A DNA stretch of 37,923 bases from Pseudomonas sp. H3(2019) (GTDB taxonomy: Bacteria; Pseudomonadota; Gammaproteobacteria; Pseudomonadales; Pseudomonadaceae). A model generated the notes under the pieces. It was not told where the DNA came from. It ran no database searches and worked only from the letters and a program-made list of their open reading frames with translations. Shown one piece after another: positions 8,842 to 16,148 of the stretch (within the stretch, counting starts at the first letter, position 1; each line of letters begins with the position of its first letter). The stretch spans positions 1 to 37,923 of the forward strand of contig NZ_VMSG01000015.1 in the NCBI RefSeq assembly GCF_007713465.1, given 5' to 3'. The position numbers were made by a program, and so were the translations under genes.

Positions 8842-9546
8842 ATGAGCCGCACACAAAACATTCAAATGCTCGAAGTCGTCGCCAAGGCGCTCGGGGAAGG
8901 CCTGTGCCAAGAGGTCGCGTTCGTCGGTGGTTGCACGACAGCCTTGTTGTTGACCGATGAATTCAGCCTGGAAGAGGTGCGCTATACCGACGATGTCGAT
9001 TTGGTCGTGCACCTGACCGGCTATGCCCAGTGGCAACAGTTGGTCGAACAACTCAAGCAAAAGGGCTTCAAGCAATCGCCGCAGGATGAGGTTATTTGCC
9101 GCATGCGCCTGGGCGAGCTAAAAGTCGACTTCATGCCCGAAGACGCTGAAACCGCAAACCTTTTGGGCTGTAACAACCGCTGGTTCACCGATGGTTTAGC
9201 CACCGCGCAATGGCACGAATTGCCGAGTGGCTCTCGTATTCGCCTGTTCAGCCCGCCCTACTTCCTTGCCAGCAAACTTGAAGCCTACGCCGGTCGCGGT
9301 GCCCAAAACCCACTGGGCAGCCAAGACCTTGAGGACATTCTCAACCTGGTTAACGGCCGCGAAGAATTGTTGACCGAAGTAGAATCTGCCGTCCCCGAAC
9401 TCCGTGCCTATCTGACCCAGACAATGGCTGAGCTGCTGGTGAACAATGACTTCGGCTACCTGGTGCAGGACGCCGCTCGCGGTGATAGCGAACGTGAACA
9501 GATCATCTGGCAACGTTTGCATCACATCGTCCGGGTAACCACCTGA
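8842..9546 (+). CDS. AbiEii/MNT-like nucleotidyltransferase
   Basis: This 234-residue protein has the polymerase-beta-type nucleotidyltransferase pattern. GG at 29-30 is followed by D51-V-D53 for metal binding and a third acid D96 in a hydrophobic strand (LKVDFMP). Then come FLASKLEAYAGRG (K145) and QDLEDIL (162-167), both typical of the AbiEii/DUF1814-like group. Such enzymes transfer a nucleotide to protein or tRNA; AbiEii proteins are toxins of type IV toxin-antitoxin systems and abort phage infection. All catalytic residues look intact. It is coupled to the genes on both sides, its stop being followed directly by the next ATG. Its substrate cannot be read from the sequence. Confidence 0.85.
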   Translation: MSRTQNIQMLEVVAKALGEGLCQEVAFVGGCTTALLLTDEFSLEEVRYTDDVDLVVHLTGYAQWQQLVEQLKQKGFKQSPQDEVICRMRLGELKVDFMPEDAETANLLGCNNRWFTDGLATAQWHELPSGSRIRLFSPPYFLASKLEAYAGRGAQNPLGSQDLEDILNLVNGREELLTEVESAVPELRAYLTQTMAELLVNNDFGYLVQDAARGDSEREQIIWQRLHHIVRVTT

Positions 9547-10233
9547 ATGCTCGCCACTGTTAAATGGCATACCCAAGCAGGCACCCTCACAGCGGACAAC
9601 CGTGATGCCTTTGCCCATGCCCATGCCCATGCCCATGCCAGTCTCTACGTGATCGCCGATGGCAGCAGCAGTCATCCTCGCAGCGGAGAATTGGCCCAGG
9701 CCCTGCTTAATGATCTAACCATCGGCTTTAACCCGTTACTGACCACGGAACTGAACGCAGAGCAACTGGCCGAAGCACTGGTGCGGATAATCGCCAGCAG
9801 CCATCAGACGCTACGTGACGATTTCCCCCTCGCAGCCTGCAGCTATCTGGTGCTTTGCCTGCTCCCCGATACCGCATTCACTGTTCATGAAGGTGACTGC
9901 TGCCTCGGCGCCATTGAAGATGATGGTGAAATCAGTTGGCTGAGTGCTGTACATTGCGCGCCCAACTGGCAGGGCGACCTGACCCATGCGCAAATTGCAC
10001 AGGCTTCATCGCGTCATGCCTTGACTCGCTGCTTCAGCGCCCGGCGAACGAGCAGCCCCGAAATCAATTACTGGCCCGCCCGCCCCAATCAACACTGGTT
10101 GCTGGCAAGCGATGGCTTCTGGGCCGGCTTGTGTGCCCAGGAACAACAGACATTTTTGCGTGACGGCCACCTGCCCGCCCCGCCCACCGATGACGACATC
10201 AGTTGCCTGAGCGTCATCACGCGAACGACTTGA
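9547..10233 (+). CDS. Small PP2C/PPM-family phosphatase
   Basis: The 228-residue product matches the PPM (PP2C) fold motif by motif: DNRDAF (17-22), VIADGSSSH with D38-G39, HEGDCC (114-119), LLASDGFW with D189, and DDDISCLSV (216-223). These supply the acidic residues that hold the two metal ions, so it should be an active metal-dependent hydrolase of Ser/Thr phosphate or a related bond. It starts on the base after the nucleotidyltransferase stop, hence strong coupling. An alanine-histidine run (residues 23-31) made by a DNA hexamer repeat lies between the first two motifs. There is no kinase in the cluster, so the target may be a nucleotidylated protein; that is inference. A PP2C inside an hsd operon is unusual. 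Confidence 0.85.
   Translation: MLATVKWHTQAGTLTADNRDAFAHAHAHAHASLYVIADGSSSHPRSGELAQALLNDLTIGFNPLLTTELNAEQLAEALVRIIASSHQTLRDDFPLAACSYLVLCLLPDTAFTVHEGDCCLGAIEDDGEISWLSAVHCAPNWQGDLTHAQIAQASSRHALTRCFSARRTSSPEINYWPARPNQHWLLASDGFWAGLCAQEQQTFLRDGHLPAPPTDDDISCLSVITRTT
9613..9639 (+). repeat. GCCCAT hexamer repeat inside the PP2C gene
   Basis: There are four perfect tandem GCCCAT units plus GCC. They encode alternating Ala-His and so keep the frame. Slippage here would change protein length by two residues per unit without breaking the gene. Confidence 0.9.
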
Positions 10234-10293
10234 TGAGCCGAACCGCTCAGCCTTTTCGACGCCTATTCAGACCCATTTTTTAGAGCACTTCCC

Positions 10294-11841
10294 ATGAACA
10301 ACAGCGACATCGTCCAAAAGCTCTGGAACCTTTGCGACGTCCTGCGCGACGACGGCATCAACTACAGCGACTACGTCACCGAACTGGTGTTGCTGCTGTT
10401 CATCAAGATGGAATTCGAACAGGTTCAGAACAACGACAGCTTCAACCACAAACTGCCCGTAGGCGCTCGTTGGCCGGACCTGAACAGCAAATCCGGTCTG
10501 AACCTGCTCAACCACTACCGGCAGATACTGCTCGATCTGGGCAAAAACACCGACCCACTGATCGCCGCCATCTACGCCGATGCCCAGACCCGCCTCAAAG
10601 AGCCGCGTCACCTGGAACAACTGATCAAAAGCCTCGACGGCATTGACTGGTTCAGCGCCCGTCACGATGGCCTTGGTGACCTTTATGAAGGCCTGCTGGA
10701 AAAGAATGCCAGCGAAACCAAATCCGGCGCCGGTCAGTACTTCACCCCGCGCCCGTTGATCGACAGCATCATTAGCTGCATCAAGCCTCAGGCTGGTGAA
10801 GTCATTCAGGATCCCGCGGCCGGCACTGCGGGCTTCTTGATTGCCGCAGATGCCTACATCAAGAGCCACACCGACGATCACTATGACCTTGATGAAAAAA
10901 CTCGAAGCTTTCAGCGTAACCGCGCTTTTGTCGGTGTAGAGCTCGTACCTGGCACACGTCGCCTCGCGCTGATGAACACCTTGCTGCACGGCATGGAAGG
11001 TGATGAGGAAGGCGTTGTGCACTTGGGTAATGCCCTAGGTAAAACCGGGGAAGAACTGCCGAAAGTGGATGTAATACTTTCGAACCCGCCTTTCGGTACA
11101 GCCAAGGGTGGCGGCGTTCCGACGCGTGGAGACCTCACTCACAAGACCAGCAACAAGCAATTATCCTTTCTCCAACATATCTACCGCGGGCTCAAACCCG
11201 GTGGCCGCGCCGCAGTCGTGCTGCCGGACAACGTTCTGTTTGAAGCAGGCGTCGGTACTGATGTGCGTCGTGACTTGATGGACAAGTGCAATCTGCACAC
11301 CATCCTGCGTTTGCCTACCGGTATCTTTTACGCTCAGGGCGTGAAGACCAATGTGCTGTTCTTCCAGAAAGGCGCCACCGATAACCTCCGTCAGGATCAA
11401 GGCTGTACGCAGCGGGTGTGGGTGTACGACTTGCGCAGCAACATGCCTAGCTTCGGCAAACGAACACCGTTCGGCGCTTCTCACCTCAAGCCTTTCGAAG
11501 ATGTCTATGGCGAAGACGCCAATGGCAACAGCCCGCGTGCTGAGAATGTTGAAGGCATTGGTGAGTTCAGTCGCTTCCGTGTGTTTACTCGCGAGCAGAT
11601 CGAACAGCGCGGCGATTCGCTGGATATCAGTTGGCTGAAGGATTCCGACAGTCTTGATGCAAGCGACTTGCCGGCGCCCGAAATATTGGCCGGCGAAGCC
11701 ATGGCCGAATTGACCGAAGCTCTGCATGAACTGGAAGAGCTGATGAAGGCGCTTGGGGCTGGGGACGAAGTGGCGGCACAGAAGCAACTGATGGCAGAAG
11801 TGATGGGATTGGTGGTTGCTCTGGAGAATGGGGATGAATGA
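10294..11841 (+). CDS. hsdM: Type I modification methyltransferase subunit
   Basis: This 515-residue N6-adenine methyltransferase has an N-terminal helical HsdM_N domain (about 1-130), the AdoMet-binding motif DPAAGTAGF (from D173) and the catalytic NPPF (from N264). The C-terminal helical tail contacts HsdS. It protects host DNA and is needed, with HsdS, for restriction too. ATG 10294 begins a protein of normal length. It lies 60 bases after the PP2C gene with no terminator between, so it may be read from both the hsdR and the internal promoter. Its end overlaps hsdS. Confidence 0.96.
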   Translation: MNNSDIVQKLWNLCDVLRDDGINYSDYVTELVLLLFIKMEFEQVQNNDSFNHKLPVGARWPDLNSKSGLNLLNHYRQILLDLGKNTDPLIAAIYADAQTRLKEPRHLEQLIKSLDGIDWFSARHDGLGDLYEGLLEKNASETKSGAGQYFTPRPLIDSIISCIKPQAGEVIQDPAAGTAGFLIAADAYIKSHTDDHYDLDEKTRSFQRNRAFVGVELVPGTRRLALMNTLLHGMEGDEEGVVHLGNALGKTGEELPKVDVILSNPPFGTAKGGGVPTRGDLTHKTSNKQLSFLQHIYRGLKPGGRAAVVLPDNVLFEAGVGTDVRRDLMDKCNLHTILRLPTGIFYAQGVKTNVLFFQKGATDNLRQDQGCTQRVWVYDLRSNMPSFGKRTPFGASHLKPFEDVYGEDANGNSPRAENVEGIGEFSRFRVFTREQIEQRGDSLDISWLKDSDSLDASDLPAPEILAGEAMAELTEALHELEELMKALGAGDEVAAQKQLMAEVMGLVVALENGDE

Positions 11842-13180
11842 GTTGCCAACGGGGTGGGTTACCGCTTGCATTCGCGATGTTGCTGACATAAACCCCAAAC
11901 AGGTCTTCGACGATCACTTGGCAGCAGGCTTTGTGCCCATGTCCCATGCCCCGACCAATTTCCGGGACAAGCTGCGTTTTGATGACCGCAGTTGGGGCGA
12001 CATCAAGAAGGCCTATACGAATTTTAAAAATGGCGACGTAATATTCGCCAAAGTGACTCCTTGCTTTGAAAACGGCAAAGCGGCGTTTGTTGAAGATCTA
12101 CCTAATGGTATAGGTGCGGGAAGCAGCGAATTTTTTGTACTGCGTCCATGTAATGAAGAGGTGTCAGCCAAATATCTGCTGGCGTTAGTTAAAAGCCGTG
12201 GATTCATGCGTGAAGGCGCATCGAACATGACCGGAGCAGTAGGCCTACGCCGTGTACCAAAACAGTTTGTTGAAAACTACCCAATACTGGTTCCACCAGC
12301 AGTGGAACAAATACGCATATCCCAAAAACTTGATGAAGTCCTTGACCAAGTCGACACCCTCAAGGCCCGCATCGGCGCCATCCACACCTTGCTCAAACGC
12401 TTTCGCCAATCTGTCCTTGTAGCAGCTGTTTCCGGGCGGCTGACCGAAGAGTGGCGAAGGACATTCTGCGACTTTGAAGAAGGTCCAGTCAGTTTAAAGT
12501 TGTCGGACGTAGCCTTAGAAATAGTCGACTGCCCTCACTCCACGCCGAAATGGCAATCCCATGGCAAAAAGTGCGTTAGGACAACTGAGTTTAGTCCTGG
12601 CTTCTTAGATGTAGATGCAGCCGGCTTTGTTTCTGAAGAAACTTTTGCTGAACGAACCAAAAGAATAAAACCTACGGAGGGCGATATTCTGTATGCCCGC
12701 GAGGGCACCGTCGGTATTGCATGCTCTATTCCCCCTAATGTTGAAATTTGCATGGGCCAACGCATGGTTCTGATTAGAGCCGGGACTCGAGTCCACCCAA
12801 CATATTTACTACACACATTAAACTCAGAAATCACTCTATCCAAAGTCCGCTCACTCATCATGGGAAGCACAGCCCCTAGGGTAAATGTAAAAGACCTCAA
12901 GAACTTCGAGATACTAGTTCCATCTCTCGAGGAGCAAACCGAAATCGTCCGCCGCGTAGAACAACTCTTCGCCTTCGCCGACCAACTGGAAGCCAAAGTC
13001 GCCTCTGCCAAAAGCCGCATCGACTACCTGACCCAAAGCATCCTGGCAAAGGCCTTCCGCGGCGAACTCGTCCCCCAAGACCCGAACGACGAACCCGCCA
13101 GTGTGCTGCTGGAGCGCATCAAGGCCCAGCGCGCCGCCGCTCCCAAAGCCAAGCGTGCGCAAAAAAGTGCGCGCGTTTAG
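11834..13180 (+). CDS. hsdS: Type I restriction specificity subunit
   Basis: The 448-residue product has two target recognition domains (about 1-165 and 225-385), each followed by a conserved helical spacer. The first spacer is QKLDEVLDQVDTLKARI... and the second contains RRVEQLFAFADQLEAKV. The start chosen is ATG 11834, inside the hsdM stop region (ATGAATGA overlap), because GGAG lies 7 bases upstream and MNELPTGW is a typical HsdS beginning; the TTG at 11816 has no ribosome site. The second recognition domain (about 12500-12900) is richer in A+T than the spacers, a usual sign of domain exchange. The recognition sequence cannot be predicted here. Confidence 0.95.
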   Translation: MNELPTGWVTACIRDVADINPKQVFDDHLAAGFVPMSHAPTNFRDKLRFDDRSWGDIKKAYTNFKNGDVIFAKVTPCFENGKAAFVEDLPNGIGAGSSEFFVLRPCNEEVSAKYLLALVKSRGFMREGASNMTGAVGLRRVPKQFVENYPILVPPAVEQIRISQKLDEVLDQVDTLKARIGAIHTLLKRFRQSVLVAAVSGRLTEEWRRTFCDFEEGPVSLKLSDVALEIVDCPHSTPKWQSHGKKCVRTTEFSPGFLDVDAAGFVSEETFAERTKRIKPTEGDILYAREGTVGIACSIPPNVEICMGQRMVLIRAGTRVHPTYLLHTLNSEITLSKVRSLIMGSTAPRVNVKDLKNFEILVPSLEEQTEIVRRVEQLFAFADQLEAKVASAKSRIDYLTQSILAKAFRGELVPQDPNDEPASVLLERIKAQRAAAPKAKRAQKSARV

Positions 13181-13304
13181 TTTCGTTTACTGAAGGTGTC
13201 GCAATATCGGATGACGCCCGCAGACGTTGTAGGCAAACTCCGAATCTCGTATATGGGCACTTTGATGCCTTGTTGCGCTTTTCTTCGGCGGGATACTCTC
13301 CGGA

Positions 13305-13507
13305 CGTCGCTGAGCTTTCAGCGATCGGGCTTGGAAACCCGTCGAAATTAATCGCAACAGCGCCCCCTTCACGATTGCAAAGGCTTTTCAGCCTGCGCTC
13401 TTGAGTTATGGCGGCTGTGCGCGGGACGTCTTCGGACGTGCCGGTTTCCTAATTTCCCGGTTTTCCAACCTGCGCACAGCTGCCACCCATTCGCTTGGAA
13501 ACGAATG
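13305..13507 (+). promoter_or_regulatory. Highly structured leader or small RNA before the DUF3077 gene
   Basis: Several stems can be drawn. CGCTGA/TCAGCG closes a 4-base loop (13308-13323), CGGG/CCCG closes loop CTTGGAAA (13326-13341), and AGGC/GCCT (13381-13394) forms a small hairpin. A long 13-bp stem pairs 13410-13422 with 13472-13484 (one G-U). It encloses a UUCG-capped hairpin (13427-13438) and a CCGG/CCGG hairpin. Finally CATTCG/CGAATG closes the same loop CTTGGAAA (13488-13507). I believe similar sequences precede other Pseudomonas DUF3077 genes, but could not check. The GGA in both loops resembles RsmA/RsmE sites. The stretch 13181-13304 holds nothing I can name. Confidence 0.55.
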
Positions 13508-13534
13508 TAACAGTCCTCAAATTAGGAGTTACAC

Positions 13535-13861
13535 ATGACCAAAACAGATTCGTCCGTACCTTCAGAACTAAAAACCATCGGTCTCACCCCCCTCATTTAC
13601 TGCTCTGACCAGGCCTTATTCAACGTCCGCGCCGGTGTTCCCATCGTTGATGCATTGTCACAGGCCTCTGATCTGCTGTTCCTCGCCAGATCATTTGCTC
13701 AGGATGCCGCCTTCGCAAAAGGCACCGACCGCCACGCCTGGGCCGCGCATTATCTGACGGCAATGAGTAAGGCAGTGATTGATGATGTGGTAAAGGTCCT
13801 GACCCCGCGACCTGCCCGGACAAAGACCAAATCCGAAGACCAGCAGCCTGAAAGCAACTAA
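13535..13861 (+). CDS. DUF3077 family protein
   Basis: This 108-residue protein contains the DUF3077 pattern LFNVRAGVPIVDALSQASDL (about 28-47), a helical middle and a C-terminal basic tail (PARTKTKSEDQQ). The family is common and multicopy in Pseudomonas and its function is unknown. ATG 13535 has TAGGAG 6-11 bases upstream. It stands alone, with the structured leader before it and a strong terminator after it, so it is a single-gene transcript. It convergently faces kup. Confidence 0.85.
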   Translation: MTKTDSSVPSELKTIGLTPLIYCSDQALFNVRAGVPIVDALSQASDLLFLARSFAQDAAFAKGTDRHAWAAHYLTAMSKAVIDDVVKVLTPRPARTKTKSEDQQPESN

Positions 13862-13874
13862 AGCCACAGAGACG

Positions 13875-13913
13875 AAAAAGCCCCCGCTACCGCAAGGTAA
13901 CGGGGGCTTTTTT
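13875..13913. terminator. Bidirectional terminator between the DUF3077 gene and kup
   Basis: An A-run, arms GCCCCCG/CGGGGGC and a T-run allow it to stop both converging transcripts. Arms and loop match the terminator at 4272-4308 at all but about three positions. Confidence 0.9.
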
Positions 13914-13921
13914 GATCGGAC

Positions 13922-15826
13922 CTACATCTCTACCTGTGTACCCAGCTCAATCACCCGGTTCACCGGCAACTTGAAGAACCGCAAGTTGCCGTTGGCGTTT
14001 TTCAGCATGAAGGCGAACAACGCCTCACGCCAGCGAGCCATGCCGACGAGCTTGGAGGTGATGACCGTTTCCCGGCTGAGGAAGTACGTCGTGCGCATCG
14101 GGCTGAAGTCCAGCTCATCGAGATGGCACAGCTTCAGTGCTTGCGGCACATCCGGTTCGTCCGTAAAGCCGAAGTGCAGGATCACCCGGTAGAAGCCCTC
14201 ACCGTAGGAGTCGACTTCAAACCGCCGCTGCGTCGGCACCCGCGGAATGTCCTCGTACACCACGGTCAGCAGCACGACTTGCTCATGCAACACCTGGTTG
14301 TGCAGCAAGTTGTGCAACAACGCATGGGGCACTGCATCCGGCCGCGCCGTGAGGAACACCGCCGTACCCTGGACCCGGTGAGGTGGCTGCACGCGAATAC
14401 TGCTGATGAAAATCGGCAATGGCAGACCGCCCTCATCCAGCCGATCCACCAGCAGCTCTTTACCGCGCTTCCAGGTGGTCATCAGGATAAACAGCACAAT
14501 CCCCGCCAATACCGGGAAGGCACCGCCCTGCACGATTTTAGGCACGTTGGCAGCGAAGTACAGCCCGTCCACCAGCAGGAAGCCGACCAGAATCGGCACC
14601 GTCAGGATAGGCGACCACTTCCACAGCAAAAGCATGACCGCCGCCACCAGAATACTGGTGATCAACATGGTCCCGGTGACCGCCACACCGTAAGCCGAGG
14701 CCAGGGCGTTGGACGACCCGAAACCCAGCACCAGCAAAATAACGCCGATCATCAGCGTCCAGTTCACCGCGCCGATGTAGATCTGACCTTGTTCGGCGCT
14801 TGAGGTGTGCTGAACGTGCATGCGTGGAATGTAACCGAGTTGAATCGCCTGACGAGTCAGGGAGAACGCCCCGGAAATCACCGCCTGGGAAGCGATCACG
14901 GTGGCCAACGTCGACAGCACCACCAAGGGAATCAGCGCCCAGCCCGGTGCCAGCAGATAGAACGGGTTACGCGCCGCTTCCGGGTTCTCCAGCAGCAAGG
15001 CGCCCTGGCCAAAGTAGTTGAGCACCAGTGCCGGCAGCACCAACGCGAACCAGGCACGGGCAATCGGCTTGCGACCAAAGTGGCCCATGTCCGCATACAA
15101 CGCTTCAGCACCGGTCAACGACAGCACCACCGCGCCAAGAATTGCGATACCTATGCCAGGATGAACCTCGAAAAAGCGTACGCCCCAGACCGGATTCAAC
15201 GCTTGCAACACTTCCGGGTACCGGGAAATGCCAAGCGCGCCCATGACTCCCAGCACCACGAACCACAACACCATCACCGGACCGAACAACTTGCCGATGC
15301 GGTCAGTGCCGTGTTTCTGAATCAGGAACAACCCCACCAGTACGATCAGCGACAACGGCACGACCCAGCGTTCAAGGCCCTCGAATGCCAGCTCCAGACC
15401 TTCCACCGCCGACAATACGGAAATCGCCGGCGTGATCATGCTGTCGCCGTAGAACAACGCAGCGCCGATCAAGCCGAGGATCACCAGCACCGATTGCAGC
15501 CGCGGATACGATGCCGAGGCTCGCCGCGCCAGCGCGGTCAGGGCCATGATCCCGCCTTCGCCCTGGTTGTCGGCACGCAGAATGAACAACACGTACTTGA
15601 TCGAGACGACCCAGATCAGCGACCAGAAAATCAGCGCCAGAATCCCGAATACTCCGTCATGGTTGGCTTGCACCCCATAGCCGCCGGTAAACACCTCTTT
15701 GAGGGTATAGAGCGGGCTGGTACCGATATCGCCATAAACCACCCCGACTGCCGCTACCAACATTCCCAAGGGCTTTGCTGCCCCGGAATGCGCTGAGCCT
15801 ACTGCCTGACTACTTGCCTGACCCAT
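13922..15826 (-). CDS. kup: Low-affinity K+ uptake transporter Kup
   Basis: The 634-residue inner-membrane protein begins MGQASSQ and soon shows the Kup signature GVVYGDIGTSPLYT. About 12 hydrophobic segments follow up to residue ~450, then a cytoplasmic C-terminal domain of ~190 residues. It brings K+ in together with H+. The start at 15826 is chosen because AGGAG lies 6 bases upstream and the MGQASS beginning is familiar in Pseudomonas Kup; an ATG 11 codons further up lacks a ribosome site. It is divergent from rimO and intact. Confidence 0.95.
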   Translation of the reverse strand: MGQASSQAVGSAHSGAAKPLGMLVAAVGVVYGDIGTSPLYTLKEVFTGGYGVQANHDGVFGILALIFWSLIWVVSIKYVLFILRADNQGEGGIMALTALARRASASYPRLQSVLVILGLIGAALFYGDSMITPAISVLSAVEGLELAFEGLERWVVPLSLIVLVGLFLIQKHGTDRIGKLFGPVMVLWFVVLGVMGALGISRYPEVLQALNPVWGVRFFEVHPGIGIAILGAVVLSLTGAEALYADMGHFGRKPIARAWFALVLPALVLNYFGQGALLLENPEAARNPFYLLAPGWALIPLVVLSTLATVIASQAVISGAFSLTRQAIQLGYIPRMHVQHTSSAEQGQIYIGAVNWTLMIGVILLVLGFGSSNALASAYGVAVTGTMLITSILVAAVMLLLWKWSPILTVPILVGFLLVDGLYFAANVPKIVQGGAFPVLAGIVLFILMTTWKRGKELLVDRLDEGGLPLPIFISSIRVQPPHRVQGTAVFLTARPDAVPHALLHNLLHNQVLHEQVVLLTVVYEDIPRVPTQRRFEVDSYGEGFYRVILHFGFTDEPDVPQALKLCHLDELDFSPMRTTYFLSRETVITSKLVGMARWREALFAFMLKNANGNLRFFKLPVNRVIELGTQVEM

Positions 15827-16148
15827 CAACCACTCCTGCCACCAAGACCGGGGCTTCATGTAAAAAGCACGACGCGAACAAGCGCCTGCGCTTTGCCAAT
15901 CTGCGCAGACTGCCGTGCAGCATGCGCTGTTTTACTTGTTGATACAGGCGATTTATTGACTGAAAAAATACGCCTGGGTGTAACGGCGCGAAGCATAGCG
16001 CAGCACTCGTCGTATTTCCCTCCATAAAGCTGGTCAAGTACGCTGACCACCGCTAGAATTGCGCACTTTTTGATCAGAGGCACTTCAAGTGCCCGTCTGT
16101 CGCCTTGCCGTTTTCGGCTGGAGGCGTCACAAAACACCGAGGTTAGAC
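15827..16148. promoter_or_regulatory. Divergent promoter region of kup and rimO
   Basis: This 322-base spacer has no convincing gene. It contains an inverted repeat CAGGCG (15945-15950) / CGCCTG (15971-15976) around an AT-rich core. TAGAAT at 16053-16058 is a fair -10 box for rimO, without a clear -35. Upstream in-frame extensions of both genes lack ribosome sites. Confidence 0.35.

Noticed and set aside
14807..15796. 329-codon open frame opposite kup
   Set aside because: R/Q/H-rich shadow without motifs.
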